In this document: positions 1-6,251 of the stretch, piece by piece | Layout: each line of letters begins with the position of its first letter | Numbering within the stretch: position 1 is the stretch's first letter | NCBI GenBank assembly: GCA_007120815.1 | Contig: SKMY01000248.1 | Span: forward strand, 1 to 6,251 | DNA: 6,251 nucleotides | Direction of reading: 5' to 3' | Origin: Syntrophomonadaceae bacterium | GTDB lineage: Bacteria; Bacillota_D; Dethiobacteria; DTU022; UBA8154 | Position numbers and translations under genes: made by a program | Notes under the pieces: model-generated | Databases searched by the model: none | What the model was told of the DNA's origin: nothing | The model's input: only the letters and a program-made list of their open reading frames with translations

Positions 1-1311
1 ACCGGCACCGATACCCAGGGTTTGTTCTCTCTTGGCTACAACAATGGCATTGGAGTTTACATGCCTAACTGTTTTTAGGGCAAAAATTAAATCTTTCACT
101 TCCTGGTCCGTTGGTCTCCTTGAAGTGGCTGCGCGCCATGTTTCCGGATTGTATTGCTCAACGGAATCCTCCTGCAGTAAAAGCCCTCCGCTTACTTTTT
201 TCAAGTCCATTCCTTTTTCAGGATAATCGGATAATAACGGAATGGTCAACAAACGGATGTTTTGTTTCTTTGAGAGAACATCCAGGGCTGCAGGGGTAAA
301 GGAGGGAGCAGCAATCACTTCCAGGAAAATATCTGACATTTTCCTGGCTGTCTCTTCATCCACATCCCGGTTCAAGGCAACAATGCCGCCAAAAATTGAA
401 ACCGGGTCGGCGTCATAGGCCTTTTGGTATGCATCGTAAAGCGTATCCGACGAACCAACACCACAGGGGTTGGCATGCTTTACCGCAACGACCGTGGGCC
501 CCTGGAATTCTTTAACCAGTTCCCATGCTGCATGCAGGTCATTGATATTATTGAAAGACATTTCTTTTCCCTGAAGCTGACGGGCACCGGCAATGGTTTC
601 AGGACCCGGGAAGGGTTCCTGATAGAAGGCTGCTTTCTGGTGGGGGTTTTCACCGTAACGAAGTTCCTGGGATCTCCTGTAGGGTAAAGACAGGTACGTT
701 GGGAAGCGTTGGTCTTGTTCATTGTCTAGCTTTGACCGGAGATAATTTGCAATAATACTATCATAGTAGGCCGTGTGGGCAAATGCCTCTACGGCCAGCC
801 TGTAGCGTGTGTTAGGGGAGAGATCCACCTTGTTCCGCAATTCCTCAATCACAACACTGTAATTTGACGGTTCTACAACCACGATGACATCCTGATAGTT
901 TTTTGCCGCGGCACGCACCATGGTGGGCCCGCCAATATCAATATTCTCAACGGCTTCTTCCAGGGATACACCTTCTTTAGCCACCACTTCGGCAAACGGA
1001 TAAAGATTCACCGCCACCAGGTCAATGGTGCCAATGGAATGTTCTTGCATTTGCTTCACATGTTCCTCCACGCTCCGCCTTCCCAGGATGCCGCCATGAA
1101 CCAACGGGTGAAGCGTTTTAAGCCGTCCGTCCAAAATCTCGGGGAAACCGGTTATCTCACTGATATCTTTTACTGCTAACCCGGCTTCACGCAAAGCCCG
1201 GGCCGTACCCCCGGTAGAGATAATCTCCCAACCCATGGCTTTAAGCTCCTGGGCAAACAAAACAACCCCCGTTTTGTCAGAAACACTGATTAAGGCTTTT
1301 TTATTCTTCAT
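1..1311 (-). CDS. purH: Bifunctional AICAR transformylase / IMP cyclohydrolase PurH, 3' partial
   Basis: PurH catalyses the last two steps, formylating AICAR with 10-formyltetrahydrofolate and cyclising FAICAR to IMP. I translated the minus strand from ATG 1311 and found 437 codons with no stop, running off the left edge in frame. About 75-80 C-terminal residues of a normal 510-520-residue protein are missing, so this is window truncation and not a pseudogene. The N-terminal MGS-like cyclohydrolase domain (about 1-145) starts MKNKKALISVSDKTG and has STGGTARALREAG (32-44), DGRLKTLHP (61-69, with the catalytic-type Lys65) and NIDIGGPTMVRAAAKN (123-138). The AICAR transformylase domain follows, with RYGENPHQKAAFY (218-230), KHANPCG (278-284, the catalytic-type Lys-His pair), SIFGGIVALNR (305-315) and SNAIVVAK (420-427). 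The visible end, TLGIGAG, precedes a QMSRV-like motif in the family. Its ATG overlaps the purN stop by four bases. Confidence 0.96.
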   Translation of the reverse strand, partial: MKNKKALISVSDKTGVVLFAQELKAMGWEIISTGGTARALREAGLAVKDISEITGFPEILDGRLKTLHPLVHGGILGRRSVEEHVKQMQEHSIGTIDLVAVNLYPFAEVVAKEGVSLEEAVENIDIGGPTMVRAAAKNYQDVIVVVEPSNYSVVIEELRNKVDLSPNTRYRLAVEAFAHTAYYDSIIANYLRSKLDNEQDQRFPTYLSLPYRRSQELRYGENPHQKAAFYQEPFPGPETIAGARQLQGKEMSFNNINDLHAAWELVKEFQGPTVVAVKHANPCGVGSSDTLYDAYQKAYDADPVSIFGGIVALNRDVDEETARKMSDIFLEVIAAPSFTPAALDVLSKKQNIRLLTIPLLSDYPEKGMDLKKVSGGLLLQEDSVEQYNPETWRAATSRRPTDQEVKDLIFALKTVRHVNSNAIVVAKREQTLGIGAG

Positions 1312-1907
1312 AGTACGATACACCTTCTCCCTTTAACGATTAGTTTGCCCTGAATAAACAACTGTATGGCCTTCGGATAGAGTCGGTGTTCCACCTCGTG
1401 AATGCGCTGTTGTAGAGCGTCCTCGTCATCGGTTTCAAGCACCGGCACCGCTTCCTGCAGTATGACAGGCCCCGTATCCAGGCCTTCATCGACAAAATGA
1501 ACGGTGCATCCGCTTACTTTAACACCGTAATCCAGTGCCTGCTTAACTCCGTTCAGGCCAGGGAAAGACGGCAGCAGCGAGGGATGAATGTTCATTAAAC
1601 GCCCATGAAAACGCTGCACAAAAAGTGGAGATAACAGCCGCATAAATCCGGCCAGGAGCACGAGTCCAATCTCCCGTTCCTCCAAAATAGAGCATACGGC
1701 GTCATCAAACTGCACTCTCCTGCTATATAAGTTTGGGTTTATGTAAATCGCTTCAATGCCGTGATTTTGAGCTCTTTGTAGAGCAAAAGCGTTTTCCTTG
1801 TCGCTGATGACCGTTTTGACCTTACCATTGATATTGCCCTGTTCTACGGCGTTTATTATGGCCTGTAAGTTGCTCCCATTACCGGAAGCCAACACTGCCA
1901 GGTTCAA
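1308..1907 (-). CDS. purN: Phosphoribosylglycinamide formyltransferase (GAR transformylase)
   Basis: PurN moves a formyl group from 10-formyltetrahydrofolate to GAR, giving FGAR, step 3. The product is 199 residues, within the usual 190-215. The N-terminal Rossmann-like part opens with ASGNGSNLQAI, the phosphate-binding loop. The catalytic residues fall at the same numbers as in E. coli: Asn106 and His108 in MNIHPSLLP, and Asp144 in DEGLDTGP; His137 is in TVHFV. The start codon is TTG (bases 1907-1905). It is supported by an excellent AAAGGAGGG site six bases upstream, by an in-frame TAA two codons upstream that forbids extension, and by the fit of residue numbering to the family. The gene follows purM after 3 bases, and its TGA overlaps the purH ATG as ATGA. 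Nothing suggests damage. Confidence 0.97.
   Translation of the reverse strand: MNLAVLASGNGSNLQAIINAVEQGNINGKVKTVISDKENAFALQRAQNHGIEAIYINPNLYSRRVQFDDAVCSILEEREIGLVLLAGFMRLLSPLFVQRFHGRLMNIHPSLLPSFPGLNGVKQALDYGVKVSGCTVHFVDEGLDTGPVILQEAVPVLETDDEDALQQRIHEVEHRLYPKAIQLFIQGKLIVKGRRCIVL
1321..1330 (-). promoter_or_regulatory. Ribosome binding site for purH
   Basis: The minus strand reads GGAGAAGGTG, nine bases before ATG 1311, inside the last codons of purN. Together with the ATGA stop-start overlap it suggests termination-reinitiation coupling of purN and purH. Confidence 0.7.
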
Positions 1908-1910
1908 CGG

Positions 1911-2972
1911 TTACCCTCCTTTCTCATTGTACTTTACATAGGGGGAACGACCTTCGGCTAATTCTACCTTTCCGATCTCCCAAGAGTCGAGCTCCATTTC
2001 TTTTAACTGTTTACGGGCACCTTCAAGGTCATTCCTGGCGACAATGAAAACCATACCGATACCCATGTTAAAGGTACGGAACATCTCCTTTTCGGCAATG
2101 CGACCTGCCTGTTGAATCAGGTTAAAAATTGGCGGGATCTTCCAGGCACCTTTCTGAATAAAAGCCACTGTCTCTGCCGGTAAAATCCGCGGTAAATTTT
2201 GAGTCAACCCGCCGCCTGTAACGTGTACGATCCCTTTTATCTCGGTTTTATCCAGCATGGCCAGCACGTAAGGAACATAAATCCTTGTAGGTCGAAGCAG
2301 TTCTTCACCCAGGGTGCAACCCAGCTCCGGCACATAGTCATCCAGCTTAAAACCGGCATGCTCCAGGAGCACTTTACGGATGAGGGAAAAACCATTGCTG
2401 TGGACCCCCGAGGAAGCCACGCCCAAAAGGCGGTCCCCCGGTTTTACATTCTCTCCCGTGATAATCCGGTTTTTATCCACAACCCCCAGGGCAAACCCGG
2501 CAACGTCGTATTCTCCCTCGGGATAAAACCCGGGCATTTCAGCGGTTTCTCCGCCTAAAAGCGCACACCCGGCCTGCTGGCATCCGTTAACAATCCCGGA
2601 AATGACGTCTTTCAAAACGCGATTATCCAGGCGGCCTGTAGCCAGGTAATCCAAAAAAAACAGGGGTTCGGCACCCTGAACAACCAGGTCATTAACACAC
2701 ATGGCTACGGCATCGATGCCCACCGTGTCGTGCCGGTCCGTAGAAAAGGCAATTTTTAGCTTGGTGCCTACACCGTCGGTGGCTGCAACCAGAACAGGTT
2801 GGCGGTATCTGGAAAAGTCCGGCTTGAAAAGGCCGGCAAACCCCCCGAGGCCTGTCAATACCTCGGGGCGGTGGGTTTTTTGAACCATGTCTTTGATATC
2901 TAAAACGAGCTTCTCTCCGGCATCAATATCAACACCCGCCGATTTATAATCAAAACTTTTTGATTGTGTCAT
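1911..2972 (-). CDS. purM: Phosphoribosylformylglycinamidine cyclo-ligase (AIR synthetase)
   Basis: PurM uses ATP to close FGAM to aminoimidazole ribonucleotide, step 5. From ATG 2972 it is 353 residues, close to the 345 of E. coli. It starts [19 protein letters not shown], the usual family N-terminus. Motifs in order are TDGVGTK (65-71), the NDLVVQGAEPLFFLDY stretch (94-109), GGETAEMPGFY (140-150), SSGVHSNGFSL (187-197), TGGGLTQNLPR, and FNMGIGMV near the C-terminus; all belong to the AIRS/PurM ATP-binding fold. The frame is open upstream, with another ATG at 2990 and a start at 3026. I chose 2972 because it has a GAGGGTGA site at 8-base spacing and because extra residues would not match the family. 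It overlaps the end of purF by 23 bases in a different frame. Its last codons (NEKGG, then TAA) also form the purN ribosome site. Confidence 0.97.
   Translation of the reverse strand: MTQSKSFDYKSAGVDIDAGEKLVLDIKDMVQKTHRPEVLTGLGGFAGLFKPDFSRYRQPVLVAATDGVGTKLKIAFSTDRHDTVGIDAVAMCVNDLVVQGAEPLFFLDYLATGRLDNRVLKDVISGIVNGCQQAGCALLGGETAEMPGFYPEGEYDVAGFALGVVDKNRIITGENVKPGDRLLGVASSGVHSNGFSLIRKVLLEHAGFKLDDYVPELGCTLGEELLRPTRIYVPYVLAMLDKTEIKGIVHVTGGGLTQNLPRILPAETVAFIQKGAWKIPPIFNLIQQAGRIAEKEMFRTFNMGIGMVFIVARNDLEGARKQLKEMELDSWEIGKVELAEGRSPYVKYNEKGG
1914..1922 (-). promoter_or_regulatory. Ribosome binding site for purN, supports a TTG start
   Basis: The minus strand reads AAAGGAGGG, near-perfect complementarity to the 16S rRNA 3' end, six bases before TTG 1907. 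The same bases encode the final Lys-Gly-Gly of PurM, and the purM TAA follows directly, so a ribosome finishing purM stops on top of this site. Confidence 0.85.
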
Positions 2973-4410
2973 AGGTCTGCTCACCCTCATTTGTAATGGG
3001 ATAATGACCGGAAAAACAAGCGGCACAAAGCTCGCCTTCTAATAGCCCCGTAGACTCAATCATGTTGTCGTAACCCAGGTAGCCTAAAGACGTCGCTCCC
3101 ACCTGCCGGCGTATTTCTTCCACCTGTTTATAAGAACCGATAAGCTCCTCGTACGTGCGCGTATCAATGCCATAAAAACAGGGGGCAATTACAGGAGGGG
3201 AGCTGATCCTCAGGTGCACCTCCCGGGCGCCGGCTTTAAAGAACATGTTCACCAGTTTCTGGCTGGTGGTGCCCCGCACGATCGAATCGTCGACAACCAC
3301 CACGCTTTTCCCCTCGATAACCTTGTAAATTGGGTTTAGTTTAAGCTGCACCCCTACGCTGCGGATCGCCTGGCTGGGTTGAATAAACGTCCTGCCAATA
3401 TATTTGTTTTTAATCAATCCTAATTCATAGGGAATGCCCAGTTCTTCAGCATATCCGGAAGCCGCTGACAGGCTGGAGTCAGGAACCCCGGTTACCAGGT
3501 CGGCTGCAGCCGGCTGCTCCCTGGCCAGCCTCCTTCCCAGCTCTTTCCGGACCAGGTGAACATTTTTTCCGTGAATATTACTGTCCGGCCTGGCAAAATA
3601 GATATATTCAAAAACACACAAAGCCCTTCTTCCTGAAGGCAAAAACTGCCTGCTGGTCAAACCCTTTTGATCTATAATAACCATTTCACCGGGCTCTATA
3701 TCCCGAACCATTTCTGCCCCAATCGTGTCAAAGGCACAGGTTTCCGAGGCCAGCACATAGTGGCCCTTCCATTTCCCCAGGGAGAGGGGGTGAATACCGT
3801 GGGGGTCGCGCACACCTACCAGGCTGTTTTCATTCAGGAAAAGAAAGTTGTATGCCCCGCGCAGATATGGAAGAGCGGATGTTAATGACGCTTCCAGGTC
3901 TCCATACCCGTAACGGGCAATCAGGTGAGCGATCAATTCGCTGTCCGTAGTGGTTTGAAAAATTGAACCCTGGTCCTCCAGGTTATCTCTCAGATCAAGG
4001 GCGTTAATAAGATTTCCGTTATGGACGACGGCCAGGGAACCATGCCTGTATTCAATGAGTAGAGGTTGGGCATTTTCAGGACGCCCTCCACCGCTGGTGG
4101 AATAACGCACATGACCCACGGCAGCAACTGAGGGAACATTTTTCATGGCTTCCAGGTCGGGGAGAACTTCCGATACCAGGCCCACTCCCTTTTTCAAATG
4201 GATGCTTTTCCCGTCACTCAAAGCGATACCCGCGCTTTCCTGACCGCGGTGCTGCAACGCAAACAAGGCGTACCCGGTTAAACGGAACAGGTCCTCTCCA
4301 GGCGCAAATATTCCAAAAACCCCACAAGCCTCCTCCATTCGGTCTTCGTCAAACGGCCTACATTGAACGTTTGAAATACCCTGGCATTTGCCATCTATTC
4401 GCCGAGACAA
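2950..4410 (-). CDS. purF: Amidophosphoribosyltransferase (glutamine PRPP amidotransferase), Fe-S type
   Basis: PurF transfers glutamine-derived ammonia to PRPP, giving phosphoribosylamine, the committed step. Numbered from the TTG at 4410 (486 residues), the class II glutaminase domain begins at Cys29 (CGVFGIF), the nucleophile exposed once a propeptide is removed. It continues with [19 protein letters not shown] and VHNGNL. The phosphoribosyltransferase domain has the PRPP loop [13 protein letters not shown] at about 370-382. Cys265, Cys411, Cys462 and Cys465 match the four [4Fe-4S] ligands of the B. subtilis enzyme. The start is uncertain. TTG 4410 has a strong GGAGGAGGG site; ATG 4338 has no clear ribosome site and would leave only MEEA before the cysteine; TTG 4431 lacks a good site. 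The FDEDRMEEA residues before Cys29 resemble family propeptides, which favours an upstream start. The frame runs to TGA inside purM, a 23-base overlap. Confidence 0.95.
   Translation of the reverse strand: MSRRIDGKCQGISNVQCRPFDEDRMEEACGVFGIFAPGEDLFRLTGYALFALQHRGQESAGIALSDGKSIHLKKGVGLVSEVLPDLEAMKNVPSVAAVGHVRYSTSGGGRPENAQPLLIEYRHGSLAVVHNGNLINALDLRDNLEDQGSIFQTTTDSELIAHLIARYGYGDLEASLTSALPYLRGAYNFLFLNENSLVGVRDPHGIHPLSLGKWKGHYVLASETCAFDTIGAEMVRDIEPGEMVIIDQKGLTSRQFLPSGRRALCVFEYIYFARPDSNIHGKNVHLVRKELGRRLAREQPAAADLVTGVPDSSLSAASGYAEELGIPYELGLIKNKYIGRTFIQPSQAIRSVGVQLKLNPIYKVIEGKSVVVVDDSIVRGTTSQKLVNMFFKAGAREVHLRISSPPVIAPCFYGIDTRTYEELIGSYKQVEEIRRQVGATSLGYLGYDNMIESTGLLEGELCAACFSGHYPITNEGEQTYDTIKKF
2981..2988 (-). 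promoter_or_regulatory. Ribosome binding site for purM, decides the start
   Basis: On the minus strand GAGGGTGA stands 8 bases before ATG 2972, within the end of the purF coding sequence. The alternative ATG at 2990 is preceded by CCCATTACAA, with no purine-rich site. The site therefore supports the shorter 353-residue PurM. Confidence 0.7.
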
Positions 4411-6251
4411 CGGGGAATACCCTCCTCCCAAGTATCCGTAATATTTTTTAAAGGCACTTCAAGCAGCAGCACCTCTTTGTTTTTTACCTTAAGTGTAACA
4501 CCTTTGACTTCCCCTAACAAGCGGCACGGAAGAGAAGCCTGGCGGCTTTTTTCCAGCAGTTGGTTTTCATCCTCAGGGTGTACGCTTAACAGCACCCTGG
4601 AGGGAGCCTCTCCAAAGAGCAGCTCGTCAATCCGAAGGCCCTCCTTCAAAGGCAGATCTACTTCAACACCTTTATTTCCTATTATAGAAGCCTCGGCCAG
4701 GGCAATCAACAGCCCTCCGTCTGATATGTCCTGAGCTGATGAGATCAAGTTTTCATTGATCACGTCTACCAGCCATTTGTTAAGTCGGACGGCACAGGCA
4801 AGATCGGGATACGGAATCTCTCCTGCCACCAGCCCGTGGATTGCGTAAAGATACTCGCTCCCGGCCAGACTACCTCCCGGTTCACCGACCAGGTAAATCC
4901 GATCGCCCTCCTGGCTCCAACCTTTACTCACCTGGTTGGATATATTTTCAAGAATACCCAGCATGCCTACAACCGGAGTCGGGAAAACGGCCTCGCCGCT
5001 GGTTTCATTATAAAAGCTGACATTGCCTCCGGTAACGGGCGTCTCCATAACTCGACAGGCCTCAGCCATTCCTTCTACGGCATGTTTAAACTGCCAGTAA
5101 ACCTGGGGCTTGTTTGGGTTGCCAAAGTTAAGGCAATTGGTGATAGCCAGGGGCTTCGCTCCTGTGACCGCCACATTTAGCGCCGCTTCCATAACGGCCA
5201 ACATGCCCCCTTTATACGGATCCAGGTAAACATAACGGGCGTTCCCGTCAGCGGAAAGCGCCAACCCCTTTGATGTACCGCGGATCCTGACAACCGCTGC
5301 ATCACCGCCAGGGCCCTGGGCTGTGCAGGTCCTGACCATATAATCGTACTGCTGGTAAATCCAGCGCTTGGAGGCAATATTAGGCGATGAAAGCAGCGAT
5401 AAAAATGCACCCTCCAGGTTTTCAGGCTCGGGAATTGCGTGCAAATCATGGGTTTTCAATTCACGGTAATAGGAGGGTTCCTTAAAGGGCATGTCGTATA
5501 CCGGCGCACGTTCACATAGAAAGTCCGCAGCCAGTTCACCGACTTTTTCACCGTGAAAAAAAAGATGGAGTAATCCGTCATCAGTAACATGACCGATACT
5601 GCTGAACTCTAATCCCCATCGGGCAAAGATTGCTTGTACTGCCCCCACTTTTTCCTTTTCCACCACCAGCAGCATCCGTTCCTGGGACTCGGAAAGCATG
5701 ATCTCGTAAGGAGACATATCTTCTTCCCGGCAGGGAACCCGATCCAGATGAACGACCATGCCATTTCCAGCCCTGCTGGACATTTCAGACGTGGCACAGG
5801 TGAGCCCTGCACCTCCAAGATCTTGTATCCCTGTTACCAGGTTGTTTTCTATGGCCTCCAGGCAGGCCTCTATTAACAGTTTCTCCATAAATGGGTCACC
5901 TACCTGCACAGCGGGCCGTTGTTCTTCTGATGTTTCATCGAGTTCTTCTGAAGCAAAGGTGACCCCGTGCAGCCCATCTCTGCCCGTTCGTGCGCCCACC
6001 AGGATAACCGTATTGCCGGGACCCGCAGCCTTGCCCCGGGTTGTTCGGGAAGCCGGTAAGATTCCGGCACACATCACGTTGACCAGGGGGTTACCCTGAT
6101 AGCTGGGGTAAAAAAACGTTTCGCCGCCTACTGTCGGGATCCCTACACAGTTTCCATAACCTGAAATGCCCGAAACCACGCCTTCAAACAGGTACCTGAC
6201 CCGGGGATCATCCAGTGTGCCAAAACGCAGGGAATCCAAAAGCGCAACGGG
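4395..6251 (-). CDS. purL: Phosphoribosylformylglycinamidine synthase subunit PurL, 5' partial
   Basis: PurL is the synthetase subunit of FGAM synthase. It converts FGAR, ATP and ammonia to FGAM in step 4 of cytosolic purine synthesis. The visible part is 618 codons ending in TAG. Since B. subtilis-type PurL is about 740 residues, roughly 115-120 N-terminal residues lie beyond the right edge, including the catalytic histidine region. Counting from the first visible codon, family motifs are [12 protein letters not shown] (33-44), [11 protein letters not shown] (86-96), VGDPFMEK (117-124), QDLGGAGL (143-150), and a [14 protein letters not shown] stretch near 181-194. The second AIRS-like half has [20 protein letters not shown] and AQDISDGGL. 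An in-frame TTG at 6239 is an internal leucine: the frame stays open to the edge and reads [11 protein letters not shown], which matches the family. No glutaminase domain is fused at the C-terminus, so separate PurQ and PurS subunits are expected. The gene overlaps the likely purF start by 16 bases. Confidence 0.97.
   Translation of the reverse strand, partial: PVALLDSLRFGTLDDPRVRYLFEGVVSGISGYGNCVGIPTVGGETFFYPSYQGNPLVNVMCAGILPASRTTRGKAAGPGNTVILVGARTGRDGLHGVTFASEELDETSEEQRPAVQVGDPFMEKLLIEACLEAIENNLVTGIQDLGGAGLTCATSEMSSRAGNGMVVHLDRVPCREEDMSPYEIMLSESQERMLLVVEKEKVGAVQAIFARWGLEFSSIGHVTDDGLLHLFFHGEKVGELAADFLCERAPVYDMPFKEPSYYRELKTHDLHAIPEPENLEGAFLSLLSSPNIASKRWIYQQYDYMVRTCTAQGPGGDAAVVRIRGTSKGLALSADGNARYVYLDPYKGGMLAVMEAALNVAVTGAKPLAITNCLNFGNPNKPQVYWQFKHAVEGMAEACRVMETPVTGGNVSFYNETSGEAVFPTPVVGMLGILENISNQVSKGWSQEGDRIYLVGEPGGSLAGSEYLYAIHGLVAGEIPYPDLACAVRLNKWLVDVINENLISSAQDISDGGLLIALAEASIIGNKGVEVDLPLKEGLRIDELLFGEAPSRVLLSVHPEDENQLLEKSRQASLPCRLLGEVKGVTLKVKNKEVLLLEVPLKNITDTWEEGIPRCLGE
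4420..4428 (-). promoter_or_regulatory. Ribosome binding site for purF, decides the start
   Basis: On the minus strand this reads GGAGGAGGG, inside the last codons of purL. It lies 9 bases before TTG 4410, which is in frame with purF. No comparable site precedes ATG 4338 or TTG 4431, so this is the main argument for the TTG 4410 start. Spacing is at the long end of the normal range, so the choice is probable and not certain. Confidence 0.6.

Noticed and set aside
1..10. Ten-base match ACCGGCACCG also present at 1441-1450
   Set aside because: Both copies are in coding sequence (purH and purN), the flanks differ, and such a short GC-rich match is expected by chance.
480..722. 80-codon minus-strand frame
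   Set aside because: It is a shifted frame inside the purH transformylase domain; the correct frame there reads RYGENPHQKAAFY and KHANPCG.
1..1311. Possible broken purH, because no stop-bounded reading frame covers this stretch
   Set aside because: Manual translation from ATG 1311 gives 437 uninterrupted codons, in phase to the first base, with family motifs throughout. It lacks a stop only because the window ends.
1908..1910. Search for terminators, riboswitches or promoters between genes
   Set aside because: The only intergenic gap is these 3 bases; the other junctions overlap, so there is no non-coding space for such elements.
2199..2558. 119-codon plus-strand frame antisense to purM
   Set aside because: It has no recognisable motif, lies fully opposite a conserved gene, and is explained by that gene's codon use.
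2653..2660. Run of eight A (T8 on the coding strand) in purM, with a similar run at 5556-5563 in purL, considered as slippage sites
   Set aside because: Both encode conserved Phe-Phe/Leu positions in frame, and no alternative product or stop arrangement suggests programmed frameshifting or phase variation.
4836..5180. 114-codon plus-strand frame antisense to purL
   Set aside because: Shadow of purL; no ribosome site or family resemblance seen.
5177..5449. 90-codon minus-strand frame inside purL
   Set aside because: Alternative frame of purL; the true frame carries the conserved second-half motifs.
5758..6099. 113-codon plus-strand frame antisense to purL, serine and proline rich
   Set aside because: The composition follows from the complement of purL codons; no independent support.

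Overview
The window is a single stretch of ordinary core metabolism: part of a de novo purine biosynthesis operon, read entirely from the minus strand. In transcription order it holds purL (5' end cut off by the right edge of the window), purF, purM, purN and purH (3' end cut off by the left edge). Together they carry FGAR to IMP, except that the purE/K, purC and purB steps are not in view. PurL makes FGAM (step 4), PurM closes the imidazole ring (step 5), PurF commits PRPP to the pathway (step 1), PurN adds the first formyl group (step 3), and PurH does the last two steps to IMP.

The order L-F-M-N-H is the one known from Bacillus subtilis (purEKBCSQLFMNHD) and many other Firmicutes. PurF carries the four cysteines of the [4Fe-4S] Bacillus-type enzyme, and PurL looks like the mid-sized protein that works with separate PurS and PurQ. 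Shine-Dalgarno sequences are strong and two starts are probably TTG. With a base composition near 50% GC by eye, a member of the Clostridia/Peptococcaceae-like Firmicutes is the best guess. This is inference; no species is claimed.

Layout: purL 6251-4395, purF 4410-2950, purM 2972-1911, purN 1907-1308, purH 1311-1. The genes overlap by about 16, 23 and 4 bases, and purM and purN are separated by 3 bases. There is therefore no intergenic DNA longer than 3 bases, and no room for a terminator, internal riboswitch or independent RNA gene outside coding sequence. Each ribosome binding site lies inside the end of the preceding gene, which points to one transcript with translational coupling. The promoter and leader must lie upstream of the right edge, and purD would be the expected gene beyond the left edge.

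I found no mobile element, CRISPR array, tRNA, rRNA, frameshift or unexplained gene. All five frames look intact and functional. The real annotation questions are the starts of purF and purM and the TTG start of purN. I see no sign of an undescribed system here.
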